64,000 nucleotides of DNA from Rhabdophis nuchalis (lineage: Eukaryota > Chordata > Lepidosauria > Squamata > Natricidae). The DNA is taken from contig CM077648.1 of the NCBI GenBank assembly GCA_039707465.1, forward strand, positions 73,179,619 to 73,243,618. The letters are read 5' to 3'. Made by a program: the position numbers and the translations under genes. Below are positions 30,426-42,738 of this stretch, one piece after another. The notes beneath the pieces are model-generated. The model was not told the DNA's origin. It saw only the letters and a list, made by a program, of their open reading frames with translations, and did no database searches. Every line of letters begins with the position of its first letter. The first letter of the stretch is position 1.

Positions 30426-31263
30426 TTGCTAGACATGATGCTAGACCTCTCACATGATGCTCCAGACTCCAGGGGACTAAAATGCCTATAGACCCTTCGG
30501 CCTCTCTGCCTCTCCTGATTGCAAACAATTTTAATAAATTCTTTACACATTTAAAAAAAAAAGAATAGATATACTATAAAACCACATCCACTTCTAACAT
30601 TCTTATTTTTTAGAATATCACTGAGTTCAGAGATGGTCTTTAAAAATGAAAATGATTGGTGCCTGTAGGTCTATTTTGTGTTTAGATGTTGCTAGCCAGA
30701 AAAAAATGAGATAAAATTTAGTGACAGGAAACATTTGCAGAATGATTGGGGACTCAGAAGGCATTGTGTGTGTGTGTACACATAAATACATAGATGCACA
30801 CATTATATATTAAAGTAAATTACTTTTCTGTCCATCTAACTGCAAATAAAATAGCTTGTCCTATTAATTTGTATTCCTAAATTAGTAATTCCTCTTAAGT
30901 GCAATTTATTTGGGAACAGGTAGGAGAAGGGCACAGAGAAAACAAAGTGGCTGGTAGATATTTTCATTAGTCTTTCTATAAAAAAAAGATAATTTTGAAT
31001 CAAATGCAGTTTCAAAAATCTGATGAAACATGAATTCAGAGGTAATGAAGAGGAAATCTGTAGTTTTCCCCCTTACCCCCCTTACCTTCCTGTTCAGGTT
31101 TCATTTTAAAACATTGTTTTTCAAACTTGGCAATTTAAGATGAGTGGACTTAGTTCCCAGAATTCCCCAGCCAGCATGCTCACTGGTGAACTCTGAGAGT
31201 TAGAATTAGGGTTAGGTTTTTTTCTAAAATTATTGATTTGAATGTATTGATTTTCCCATTTTT
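30426..31263. other. No recognised gene; small hAT-like fragment at 31110-31195
   Basis: 31112-31180 (TTTTTCAAACTTGGCAATTTAAG...CCCAGAATTCCCCAGCCAGC, shown by its ends) looks like one end of a common squamate MITE, also seen at 59080-59165. The rest is AT-rich and unassigned. Confidence 0.4.
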
Positions 31264-31770
31264 TATTTATTTCGAATTTATAACCCACACCTTCTCCTAA
31301 AAAAGGACCCAGGCCGGCGCACAGGAAAATTTAAAAACAATACATATATACAAAATACCATTATTAAAACCTATTAAACTTATAACCCTGTGCTAAAAAC
31401 AATTTAAAATCCCCCTAATTAAAATTTACAGCTAATAACAGTCAGAAATGGGAGGTTATGCTAGGCTGGCTTGTTGAAATAGATGCGTTTTGAGACGCTG
31501 GCGGAAAAGGCGGAGGTCTGAGATGGTGCGTAATTCAGGGGGCAGGTTGTTCCAGAGGGTAGGGCCCCCCACAGAGAAGGCCCTTCCCCTGGGTGCTGCC
31601 AACCGGCATTGCCCAGCCGACGGCACCTGGAGAAGGCCCTCTCTATGGGAGCGGATCGGTTGAAGGGATGCATGGAGCAGGAGACAGTCTCGCATATAGG
31701 TAGGCCCCGAGCCATGGAGCGCTTTGAAGATGGTCGTCAACACCTTGAAGCGCACCCAAAAGGCCACAGG
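31264..31770 (-). mobile_element. L2 LINE 3' fragment, reverse strand
   Basis: Begins on the left with the complement of the L2 3' end (TTATTTATTTCGAATTTATAACCC). It continues through the last codons of ORF2, where the frame 31456-31767 gives FRVLTTIFKALHGSGPTYMR-type sequence to KTHLFQQASLA. The inner end at 31770 is the 5' truncation point, followed by TAGATAGA/TCTATC simple sequence. Confidence 0.8.
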
Positions 31771-31980
31771 TAGTCAGTAGATAGATTTATCTATCTATGC
31801 AAATTAATATGAATTGGTTCATAATTATGTTAAAACTGAGGTTCAAAATGCTGTGCAGTTGGTAGAAAAGGCTGGTTGGTGATTCAGCTGAGAGGAGTCT
31901 GCATCAGCTGCAATGACTCATGGAAAGCCATCTCTCCTTCATGGGGCACTGCATCTTTTTCTAGCTCATTGCAGTGCACA

Positions 31981-31995
31981 AAATGTACAGCAAGG
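31981..31995 (+). repeat. Target-site duplication of the 32-kb retroelement (left)
   Basis: AAATGTACAGCAAGG, repeated perfectly at 35687-35701 after an A-rich tail. Confidence 0.9.
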
Positions 31996-32821
31996 AGGGG
32001 AGGACGGAGCGTAGCTGTGCCGATACAACGCAGGTCCTTGGCGCTCGGAGACCTGTGTTGACCCTTTGCCGCCCCACGGTCTGTAAGTGACCTAAACTGT
32101 CCTGGAGGGGCGGTGAGGAGGGAGACGAAGGGGTACCGCAAGCCCCTGTTTTGACCCAAGGGAAGAGCTCCTGCAAGGCGGCAAAGAGGCAGCCCCCATC
32201 TGGGGAGCATAGGCGTTGGCGAACTCTGGTAGAAGGAAGGAACAAAGTAGGAAGTGAAAGTGCTGGCCGGGAAGGTATTCTAACTTTGTTTGAAACATTT
32301 TTTTTAATCTTCAGTAACTAAAGCCCTTAACTAAGAAGTAAGTGGTGGAATTTAATTTAATAGGCTGTGAACTGAGAGGTTTCTGGGGGGGGCGGGGGTG
32401 TTAATATATATTTTTTAGAACTTGTGGATTGAAGCATCGAATCAAGGCTTTTTTTCCCCTTTAGAAGTGATCGGACTTTCTGGTTTCTACTACTCATTCT
32501 AATTTTTGCTACTTAAAGCTTTGAAGCTGGGATTATTTTTATAATTAATTTTGAAGATCTACTACGTTTTTCTTTTAGGATTGAATAAAAATTACGTTCT
32601 GTATTCCCCCCCCCCCCTAACAACAATGGAAACTGCTGATTGGAAATTTAAACCCTTTTTTGCCTTTTTTTTAGCCACTAGAAGTTGTTGTCTGGTTAAT
32701 TTGAATTTTAAAGTCACAGTATTTGTTTTTTAACAATTGGAAATACTAAAATAAAATAAAACAAGCTACAGACCAGCTGACAGAGAAAGATAAATTGGTA
32801 TTATCTTTTGGAGCTGTCAAC

Positions 32822-33364
32822 ATGGTATTTGATGAGAACAGCCCAGAAAACCAGAGGATCCTAGCTGAAATTCTAAACTTGGTGAAAGAAACCACTATTA
32901 GCATAAACAACACATTGGATAGATATGTATCTATAATACCAGATTATGATCAATTGGAAACTCTAGAAATTGAAGAGAGAGAATCAAAGCAGGAAGATAA
33001 ACAGATATGTATTTCAGATGAAAAATATGCAAATGAAAAGAAAGAAGAAAAAGAAGATATTCTCACAGGAGAAAATACAGGAGAATTTGAGAAATCTGTG
33101 TCTCAGCATTGTTACAAAGGAAAAGATGGGGGGGGGGAATTAAAAGATAGGAACTGGAGAGTTGTTGGAGAGTTACATTGTTGGAGAGTTGTTGGAGAGT
33201 TACATTGTTGTTGGAGAGTTACATTGTTCAATAGAATGTGGAAGAAAGTTTATAAAAAACTTGGAAAAAGGAAGATTAAAAGAAAGGGGGGTTTCAAATG
33301 GCAAATAACTGGAAATTTAATGGCTAAAAAGAAAAGTTGTGATCCTTTGATGATTAATAATTAG
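32822..33364 (+). pseudogene. Uncharacterised ORF of the unassigned retroelement
   Basis: 181 codons from the first ATG (32822). The N-terminal 60 residues are helix-prone (RILAEILNLVKETTISINN) and the middle is acidic. Residues about 110-135 are an internal tandem expansion of WRVVGELHC units, and the C-terminus is strongly basic (VYKKLGKRKIKRKGG). The coil/acid/basic layout recalls a decayed ORF1-type RNA-binding protein, but no RRM motif is visible and no family is claimed. The run of G at 33128-33136 could mark a frameshift. Confidence 0.4.
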
Positions 33365-33796
33365 TTAGATTGTGCCTAGAATATCATTGAAGGATTATTA
33401 GTTAATTATTAGCCATTTACAATAAGACTAATTAACAATAATGTTATAGTTTACTGATATATATCTATCTTTTTATGTGTTATCGATGAGCTATTAATGG
33501 AGAAATTAGGAACTATTCTAGAATAGCGAAATAATTATAATTAATACTGGTTGATAATGGCAACTGAAATATTGATGATTAATAATTAGACGGTTTGAGA
33601 ATATCATTGTATGTATATGTGTATGTTAGTTGAGAATAGAAAATAGATATTATTAGGTGGTACTGTTTCAAAGATAGGTTTGAAGAAGAAGATAGATTAA
33701 ATTTGGAACATTAGATAAGAATTTTGCAGTACTGATATGAAGAAACATAATGAAACATTTGATTTATAAATTTACAAAATTAGATTATTCATTAAT

Positions 33797-33940
33797 GATA
33801 ATCCCTGGAAGTCTTTAAAAAGATGTTAGACAGCTATTTGTCTGAAATGGTATAAGGTTCCTGCCCATGCAGGGGGTTGGACTAGAAGACCTACAAGGTC
33901 CCTTCCAACTCTGCTATTGTATTGTATTGTATTTCAGAGA
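33797..33940 (+). repeat. CR1 3' tail with (TATTG)n end
   Basis: TTGTCTGAAATGGTATAAGG, GGGGGTTGGACTAGAAGACC and CCCTTCCAACTCTG are the hallmarks of the squamate CR1 3' end. It ends in three TATTG-type units. Confidence 0.8.
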
Positions 33941-33982
33941 AGCTATGAAGCTATGTGAGACTGGCCGGTATGCTTTCTAAAG

Positions 33983-34940
33983 CAGGGGTCCCCAACCCCC
34001 GGGCCGCGGACCGGTGCCGGGCCGTGGCTGGGTGGGAGCCGGGCCGCAGGGCTGGAGAGGAGGAGGAGGGAGGAGGGGGCAGCCCCCTGAGCAGAGCGCG
34101 CGGGAGAACACAGGCGCGGCTGTTCGCGCCATTGGAGTGTGGCTCTTCCTTCTCCCTCGTCGACGGAGGGACTCCTGGGCGCCGCCGGCCTGGTCACCGA
34201 TTCCCTCCCCTGCTGGCATGCCGGCCACTCGTTTTCTTCCAGGGGCTGCGGAGGCTCCGCGGGCGGGGGAGGGAACTGGAGGGTTGCTCCGGCGGCGCAC
34301 AGGAGTCCCTCCGTCGACGAGGGTGGAGGAAGAGCCCCCACCATCCTCCTGCGTTCTCCCGCGCGCTCTGCCCAATGGGCTGCCCCCTTCTCCCTCCTCC
34401 TCCTCTCCAGCCCGGCTCCTACCCAGCCACGGAGCCTGACCGAGCGAATGAGCGACCAAGCGCGGCAGGCGGGCTGAGGAGGCTGGGGAGACGACGACGA
34501 CAACGACGACGACAGACACACATAGAGAGACAGAGAGAGGGAGGGAGGGAGAGAAAGATAGACAGAGACACAGAATGAGTGATTGAGTGAATGCAAGACA
34601 GACAGACACACGCACACACACACAGAGTGACAGAGATGGGCGGATGAAGGAGAGAGACAGAAAGAAAGAGAAAGAAAGAAAAAGAAAGTGGGAGAGAGAG
34701 AAAGACAGACAGAGAGAAAGAGACAGAAAGGAAAGAAAGAGACAGAAAAAGATACAGAAAGAGAGAGAGAGAGAGAAAGAAAAAGAGAGAGAAAGAGGGA
34801 AAGAGAAAAAGAAAGAAAGAGAAAGAAAGAGAGAGAAAGAGAGAGAAAAAGAAAGAAATAGCAAGAGAAAGAAAGAGAGACAGAGACAAAGAAAGAGAAA
34901 GAGAGAGAGAGAGAGAAAGAAAGAAAGAAAGAAAGAAAAG

Positions 34941-35023
<83 letters not shown>

Positions 35024-35206
35024 ACTTATGACCACAGTTGAGGCCAAAAGTTTGGTTGCTAACCAAAATCATTGTTAAGTGAGTTTCACATTTTCCAAGT
35101 TGGCCACGCCCACCCAGTCACATGACTGCTGAGCCACTCAGCCGGTCCGCAGAATTTTCTTTAAAATGAAACCGGTCCCTGGTGCAAAAAAGGTTGGGGA
35201 CCCCTG
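33983..35206 (-). mobile_element. hAT foldback element, copy 3 (inverted)
   Basis: Perfect TTCTAAAG duplications lie at 33975-33982 and 35207-35214. The order is reversed relative to copies 1 and 2: foldback first (about 34015-34445), then the purine-rich (GAAA)n tract (about 34500-35025). Ends CAGGGGTCCCCAACC and GGTTGGGGACCCCTG. Confidence 0.9.
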
Positions 35207-35701
35207 TTCTAAAGGATGTATTGTAGAGTGACAATTCTCCTTTTTATCTTTACTTTTCTGTTTTATTGGTGCAATGCCATGTTATACTTTTGTTCTACAC
35301 ATAAAAGAATGTAAAAACAATCAATTAAATTTGAGTTGAGATATAATAATATGGATGGATACGGAAGAAATATATAGATTTTTGTAATTAACCAATATAA
35401 CTTTTATGATTTCTAACTTGTAAGGAAAGATGATATCTTGCTGCTGGAATATCATTTTATATTTTTGATTTTACATATAAAAGGATGTTTTGATAATTAA
35501 ATTGAGGCTTAGAATTAATAATTGTAAAATTAATATGGAAAAATGTATGGAATTTTGTTATTAATTGACATAATTTTTATGATTTGTAATCTGTAACAAA
35601 AGATGGCTTCTTATGTTTTTCTTTTTGGAATATTTCTGCCTTATTTATGTTTTTTTTCAAAATAAATTAAAAAAAACTTTATAAAAAAATGTACAGCAAG
35701 G

Positions 35702-36723
35702 TAAACACCAAATGGATATTGAAATAAATGTCCATCTGAGTTCAGTTCCAAGTGAAGAGAAAAACACTGGAAACATGGAGGCTGTTTGGAAAGATGATTT
35801 AATGGTGGGCAGGACCACATGGCTTGAGGTCCTGGGCAATTGAGAACATGGACGGGTGTCTCTTGGACCCCACCTTAGAGATTCCTGTTCCTGTGTAAGG
35901 GCAGGTATCCTGATTGGTTGTCAGACTCCCATGGGGCCATGCAGGGGTAACTTTGTAGGTTGTCTTGAGTACCAGGCTTGGTTGAATCTTGCTGGATGAT
36001 GATGTAATAAAGAGGGTTGTGTTTTGAAATAATTCCTATTATGCCTTAATGGCTTTGTCCTGGTTTGTATCTTGAGTGAAGGCTAATCCTATCATGTCCT
36101 AAGGGTGAAGGTCTTTTGTTTTGTTGATAAGCTGGACCAGCCTTTTGTCTTGTAGATCAGTTGGCACCAAGATATCTGCTGGGGGGGCAGAGCAGGGAGC
36201 TGAGGCTCTGAGTTTATGTCTTTAGAAACATGTTTCTCCTTTAGGGAAAATATAATATACTGCTTTTTTAATATTTCCTATAATATTTCATTTTTTTACA
36301 AGAGGGGCTGGTGTTAACTTTCTACCTGGGGATGATTATATTTCTTTGTCCTTTGTTATGCAGTTTCCAAACCTAGAGCACAGTTGAAGTGCCTTTCAGT
36401 TTAGTGTTGTTTTGTTTGCTCAACCCAACGAAATCTCTGGAATTGCAAAACACTTCCCCACGTTCCTCTTCCTCCCTACCTAGTACTACTTGGTCCAATT
36501 GCTGCTGGTTATTCTGTTCTGGCTGTGTCAGGCCAAAATGTGTTTTAGACACTGAAAGATGAATATCTCTTCTACTATGAGGAATTGGGACCCGAGTTTG
36601 TATGGAAATGATAGTATATGTGCTTAACTCCTTCTAGTGACTCCATATTTGCATTGCAATTATGCACTACTGTTCTTCAGTATTGGTCCAAGAGCTAGGT
36701 GACTTCCTTTATGGAAATATGTA
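35702..36723. other. No recognised gene
   Basis: Continuation of the target DNA beyond the retroelement. Frames are short. Confidence 0.4.
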
Positions 36724-37457
36724 CCATATTTTTCGGACTATAAGATGCACTTTCCCCTCCCAAAAAAGTGGGTGGAAATTTCTGTGCATCTTATAGAGCA
36801 AATGTTGCTGAAGTCCCACCCACCTACCAGCCCCCAACCTTTGGCCTCTGCCTCCCAGCAATCTGCCTCCTTGCAGCAAAGAGCAAACAGCCTGCTCAGC
36901 TTCAGCACAGCCTGATTTAGCACAGCCTGATTTGGATCAGCCTCCTGGAATACCACCAATCAGCTGTTTCAGACTGTGGGGATCACCGCCACCCATCGGC
37001 GCCTTTGACGCCCATCGCCACTGCCACCTATTGCCACCTCAGTGAGTTGCATTTTCAGCCTCCGCACATCCCATTTTTAGCTTGTTCCAGGCAGTGGGGA
37101 TAGTGCCTGGAACAGGCCAAAAACAGGATGAACAGAGCCTAAAAATGGGGTGTGTGGAGGCCAAAAATGGATGCATGGAGGCAGCGATAGGTGGCAGTGG
37201 CGATGAGCAGTGATGGCACCAATGGATGGTGGCAATGCCTGCAGCCTGGAACAGCTGATCAGTGGTATTTTGGGAGGCCAATCCAACCACCAATCAGCTG
37301 CTCGTGCTAAATCAGGCTGTGTTGAAGCTGGCCAGGCTGTTTGCTATTTACTGCAAGGAGGCAAATTGCTGGGAAGCAGAGATTTTTTTCTTGTTTTCCT
37401 CCCAAAAAGCTAGGTGCATCTTATAGTCTGGAGTGTCTTATAGCCTGAAAAATACTG
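36724..37457. mobile_element. TIR DNA element with 'TATTTTTCGGACTATAAGATGCAC' ends
   Basis: The left end reads CCATATTTTTCGGACTATAAG then ATGCAC. The right end contains GTGCATCTTATAGTCT and then CTTATAGCCTGAAAAATACTG, so the right terminus holds the inverted partner twice. TA flanks both sides. The interior has a second imperfect inverted repeat around the CTGGAACA blocks (37080-37115). No transposase. The superfamily is uncertain; the TA flank suggests Tc1/mariner-like. Confidence 0.55.
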
Positions 37458-37530
37458 TAGTTAGCATATTTTTCCCAGCAACAATGTCTGGTGAGGGAAA
37501 TGTGATTTCCTCATAACTAGCAACTATATG

Positions 37531-37690
37531 AGAGACAGTTTGATGTAATGGTTAAGTTACCTGGCTAGAAACTAGGAGACTGTGACCTTGAGCCAATCAC
37601 TCCCTCTCAGCAGTAGGAGGCAGGCAATTGCAAACCACTTTTGAAAAAAGATTGCTAAGATATCTGCAGGACTAGTCCATTAAAAACTGA
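37531..37690 (+). repeat. tRNA-derived SINE, 3'-truncated
   Basis: The A-box-like TGATGTAATGG (37541-37551) is followed by CCTGGCTAGAAACTAGGAGAC and CAATTGCAAACCACTTTTGAAA (given by parts). It is the plus-strand relative of the SINE at 14160-14440. Confidence 0.65.
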
Positions 37691-37728
37691 TTAAAAAGCA
37701 TATACATTAATACACATAGTAACTATAT

Positions 37729-37880
<152 letters not shown>

Positions 37881-40529
37881 TTTTGCTTGTTGAAATTAGT
37901 AAAGGATGAAACATTAGTTCCTCTTTTACATCCATGACATTTGGGGAACTTTTAAAAGGCTTGGCATCATTATTTTGTTCAGATATTGCAAATAGAAATT
38001 CGGTCTGTTTATATCACAGTCTATTTATCCCTGTTCTACTGTAACACATATGTTTAATTTAGGGCCTCACAGTTGTATATGACCCTCGAAGCTGCTACAA
38101 AGGATGTTCCCAAATTCCTAAATTGTCATGTGACCAAAGAGAATTGATTAACCAGACAGTGATCATATTCAGCGCATTTAATGAACCGAGTTTTAAGTGT
38201 ATTAAATTGTATCAAATCAGAATGTTATTTTAGACAATCCAGTTCTTCTTTGTCCCAGCCTAATTAGGGGGCAGAGAATAAGATGCATTCCCAGCACAAC
38301 ATTCAATGACCTGGACAACCATCAGACTGAAAGAAATGGTGAATATACTATACTACAGAATAGGATAGTACAATATACTACAACAAACTTTGCCACCACC
38401 TCTGACACAGTGTGTGTGTGTGTGTTCATTCCAATACTTCTGGCTCAGAGCAATGGTTCATTTTTATTTCTGTAACTGTGCACATCACCTTCCTTGAAAT
38501 GAGGAGATTCAATAAAATTTATGCCTGAATAAATTACTACTGAATAGTTTACAAACAGAATAACATTATTCATTTAGACACTCTTCACAAAATGTCAGAA
38601 AACCAGAAACTGTCACAGACTCTTGAATTCTTCCTTCCTGAGCAATATCCATTTTTGTTATACATAAAAGAGAATATTGTAAAGAAGCAGGCAATTTTCT
38701 TCTAAAATTAGCAATAATAATGCTACAACCTTTAAATACCTAAGAAAGGGGAGATAGAGTGACCCCATCTTGAAACTTAGCGAAGAGAGAGAAAAATACA
38801 AACCTGTTTGCTGCGATTAAAAGTGTCATCTCCCACACACAAAACTGTTTCATATTTCAGCTGAGGTAAGTATATGGTCCATAAATAGAAAGCTTGAAAT
38901 GAAGCAAGCTTGGCTGACAACAAATGTTGACATGTAGGGAATGATAATTATATAATGGAAAAGATAACAGAAATATGCTTAAGAAGCTGTCATAAACAAA
39001 ATGTAAATCAAGGTGAAAACTATTCAGCTAAATATCTGCTAATGTTTCAAGAAAAACAGTGAAAGACTAGGGGACTAATAAGTCAGAATCTATGAAAAAT
39101 ACTAAAAAGTAATTTCCAAAAACAACGTGCTCTTTAGTAAAATGAAACCTGGGTTTTTATTCTAACATTTTTTTCCATTTTGTTCTCTATTTTTAAAAAC
39201 AAAACAAAACCCAAAGTAGTATATTCTATGGACTAATATTCTTTCACACTTGTTTCATAATAGCATGCATGCTTAGTCATGAGATTGTATCAAAGAAAGG
39301 AGTCAGCTAAACTACGAGGAGGAAACTGATTTAACGTTCATCTTGCATTGTTTGGGGTTCCAAAATATCTGATAACTTTACAGGCAAGGTTTTTTAATTA
39401 AATATTTTGATCAAGCAAATAGCTTCAGTATATTTTTAAAGTTAAATTTTCTTTCAGACATTGTTCTGTGTGTTTAACTCCCCTTTCCACAAATAAATGA
39501 TTACTACATTTTTAGACTAAGGCAGCAACCTTGTCCTCTTATCAGCTGCTGTATAATTGATAGCCTTGCGTCACAGAAATGACCTTTTAGAAATGAAATC
39601 CTTGACTGACTTCATAATGATAGCAGGCTATCTTTAAGCCCTGAATGAGGAAACTATCAGATGCTTCTGCACACTCTCTAAATTTATATCTTTGTTTCAA
39701 TTCATTTACTTATTTCATTTTTATTGCTAGGGCTTGGGCTACAGTCTTGTTCCAGACAATTCTGTGTTTACAATTAACATAACTGTCACATCAGCCGGGT
39801 AGTAGATATTTCAGCAGTCCACTGGAGTCTAGAATCTGGTCCCTCCTCAAACCAATTTCTTAGTTAAGTCTTTCCCAATTGGGTCCCCTGTAATTGTTTT
39901 AAGCTACAAGTCTCAGAACACACTGAGAACTAGAATTTCTCAGAGAGATGCCCAACTTCAAGGCTGAGGAGCATAGACAAAAAGTCCATTAATCCATGGA
40001 AACAGCAGGAGAAAAAAGTAACACCATTTGTTTGCAGTGGGAATAAAGAGGAAGTGCACATACATGTTTGCAGAAAGCAATTCTTTTAGTAGCTTCTTTT
40101 TAGTCTGACTCTTTTTCTAATGGTAGCATGTCAGACATCTGGAAACTCTAGTCAAGTCTGAACCCAGGGTCTATTCAACACATGCCAATTGTAGCTTTAC
40201 AGCAAATTTTTGAGAAAGCAGTTGATTGCTCTATCTCTCTTTGTGACTACTGTTACTTCTTTCCTCTTGTTACAAAAGGATTGCTTAATACATAATCCTG
40301 AAAAGATCCTAAATTATGAGAATGTTGTAGGCATAAAATACCTTCACATCAGCTAAGCATTTGTCTATATATTTTGTAACATTTAATGGGACAGAAATTG
40401 TTCATCATCATGTAAACATCTGAGCAGGTATATAAATTACTGTGGCACAGTCACCTCAGTTATAACAAAAGTGATTATTATGCTATTTAAATTGCCAAAA
40501 TCCATTCTTTAAATTTATGAATAGTTAAA
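37881..40529. other. No recognised gene
   Basis: AT-rich, apparently single-copy sequence with one short TG run (38408-38424). No exon, RNA gene or repeat family was identified. Confidence 0.5.
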
Positions 40530-40924
40530 ATCAGTGTTCAGCAGTTGCCAAAAAAGCCAACACTGTTCTAGGCTGCATAAACAGAGGAATAGAATCAAGA
40601 TCACGTGAAGTGTTAATACCACTTTATAATGCCTTGGTAAGACCACCTTTGGAATACTGCATCCAGTTTTGATTGCCATGATGTAAAAGAAGATGTTGAG
40701 ACTAGAAAGAGTGCTGAGAAGAGCAACAAAGATGATTAGGGAACTGGAGGCTAAAACATATGAAGAATGGTTGCAGAAACCCTGTATGTCTAGTTTAATG
40801 AAAAGAAGGACCAGGGGAGACATGATAGCAGTCTTCCAATATCTCAGGGTTTACCACAATGAAGAGGGAGTCAAACTATTCTCCAAAGCACATGAGGGCA
40901 GAACAAGAAGCAATGGATGGAAAC
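40530..40924 (+). mobile_element. CR1 LINE, ORF2 3' end (part 1, split by L1)
   Basis: The decayed CR1 C-terminal code includes a [15 protein letters not shown] start, CCACTTTATAATGCCTTGG, GACCACCTTTGGAATACTGC and GGGGAGACATGATAGCAGTC. It breaks off in TGGATGGAAAC at 40914-40924, and the rest is at 45950-46265. The frame has stops and shifts. Position 40693-40941 is a chance open stretch inside it. Confidence 0.8.
40914..40924 (+). repeat. Target-site duplication of the second L1 (left)
   Basis: TGGATGGAAAC, repeated at 45950-45960 where the CR1 resumes. The original CR1 sequence is thus cleanly rejoined. Confidence 0.85.
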
Positions 40925-41374
40925 TAATTTTTTTTAATTGAAAAAGTTTTATTCAAACAAATTTTCCCCCTTTTTACACCCCCAACATATAATAAAAATC
41001 ACATACAAATACTATACCCCCTCCCCTCACCCCGTCTTAGAATAAATTTCTCATTCAGATATTATACCCCCTCGCCTCCCAGCAAACACAATATAAATTT
41101 CTCTTAATATATCAATATCCCATTAACGCCATCTTCTAGCTTAATTAAACCTATATAAAACATAATATAAATTTCTCTTTAAAAAACCATATCCCATTAT
41201 TCCCATCTCTAGATTAATCATACATATATATTTCCCCACCCTCCACCCTAACCCCCCCCACCTCCCATTCAAACCCACCCCCCTGACTTCCGCTATACAC
41301 CACTCTAATAATTCCAAACATCCCAAATATTATTTACTCTGTTCACCTATCAATCTAAACATTCTTACCTAAAA

Positions 41375-42735
41375 GCTACATAGTACTTCCTAGTCTGATA
41401 TTTATTCTATATATAATCAATCCCTTAGAAACCTTATAACAGACCCATCATAAACACCCACACCTTTAACCTTTTAGCTAAACATTAAAATACATACATA
41501 ATAATTTGCATCCTTCCTGGTTCAAAAGGTTTGCTATTTTCCTCTCTCCATTTGCTTGATTGCCCACTTAGCAACACAAAAAATGTAAGGATTACTCTAG
41601 TATTTGAAAAGAACACAGTTACTTCTCTTTTCACAGAGGAAACAGAAGTGGTATAGAAAGATTTCAGATCCTATCACAGGAAGGATACAGTAAATTGCAG
41701 GCAAATTTCTACTTCAATACATACATGATGATAATTTCTTAGAATGTAGATACCATCTATAAAATGTAATATAAACTTCTTCCAACAGATATTCCAAACC
41801 AAAAACGCAATATCGTAACAACCAGATCGACTGCAAATGCTCTAGTATATCCCTTTTACCTTATAGCTATGCCATTTAAGAGATTCAAATCCATATATAT
41901 TATATGGATTATAATTATATTCAACAAGACTTCTAAAGTTACAATAAATAACATTAGAAATAATAAACCTTGTCCAAATCCCATATTCATTCCCCCCGCC
42001 CCAAGTCTTGATTAGAGAGTTTCGGTTCATTCACTCGTAGGCCTTTTTCACATCCAAAAAAGCCAGCATTGCAGAGATCTACATATTTTTATCTAGATAG
42101 ACAATTAAAAATTATGAGTTGCCTTGCATTCTCCCTCACATATCCCCTCTTAAATAACTGGCATCAATCTGTTGGAGTAAACACCCATATCTGCTAAGTT
42201 CTCCCTTCCAGCATTTTAATTAACCATTAGGTTACCTACATAATGATAATTTCTTCGAATCTAGATACCATCTGTAAAATATATTATAAAGATTCTCCCT
42301 TGAGTTCTATATCTATACAAATTTAGCATTTAACTTTCAAAGTTCGACCCAAGTTTTTCCCCAGAACACTAACATGATATTAATCCTTTCCGCGTCAATA
42401 TTCATAAGTCCAACTCTTCAGGTCTGTTTCCATCCCTTCCGTAGCTGCTTGTAATACCAGTTTAAGCAGCTGCCCCCATGAATAACAAAAATACCCTTTA
42501 TATAAGCAACCCCCGAGTGACTTTTCATCAGGATTATTAAATATATAAGCAACCCCCAAGTGACTTTTCATCAGGATTATTAAATTCCAAAAACGTGATA
42601 GGGTAACAACCAGATCCACTGCAAATGCTCCGGTTCCAGTTTTCAGTCATAAGCCTTTTCCACATCCAAGAGAACCAGCATTGCAGAGATCTGCATATTT
42701 TTATCTAGATAGTCAAATAACTGGCATCCAACTAT
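41375..42735 (-). pseudogene. Remnant of L1 ORF2, deleted and duplicated
   Basis: Blocks homologous to 23336-25380 appear out of order. The C-terminal codons are at 41375-41430. Two sets of the RT blocks (GATACCATCTRTAAAA; AACAACCAGATC; GCAGAGATCT) are at about 41720-42200 and 42240-42735. A 42-bp unit around TAAGCAACCCCCRAGTGAC is tandemly doubled at 42505-42585. The catalytic core is not open. Confidence 0.65.
41508..41705 (-). repeat. Fragment related to the retrovirus-like element at 349-545
   Basis: Shared order of GCATCCTTCCT, TTGCTTGATTGCCCACTTAG, GGATACAGTAAATTGCAGGCA-type blocks (about two thirds identical by eye). It sits inside the scrambled L1 ORF2. Confidence 0.55.
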
Positions 42736-42738
42736 TGG

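Larger units (their letters stand above)
31996..35686 (+). mobile_element. Unassigned poly(A) retroelement with one ORF, split by a hAT foldback
   Basis: The unit lies between 15-bp perfect duplications. It has a GC-rich 5' part (31996-32290), a 181-codon ORF (32822-33364), an AT-rich 3' part with a CR1 tail fragment (33797-33940), a hAT foldback (33983-35206), and a 3' end AATAAATTAAAAAAAACTTT followed by A7. The last part (35290-35620) holds two diverged tandem copies of a roughly 135-bp unit. Without the hAT it is about 2.5 kb. Tail and duplication lengths indicate insertion by L1 machinery. No RT is encoded. The family was not recognised. Confidence 0.7.
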
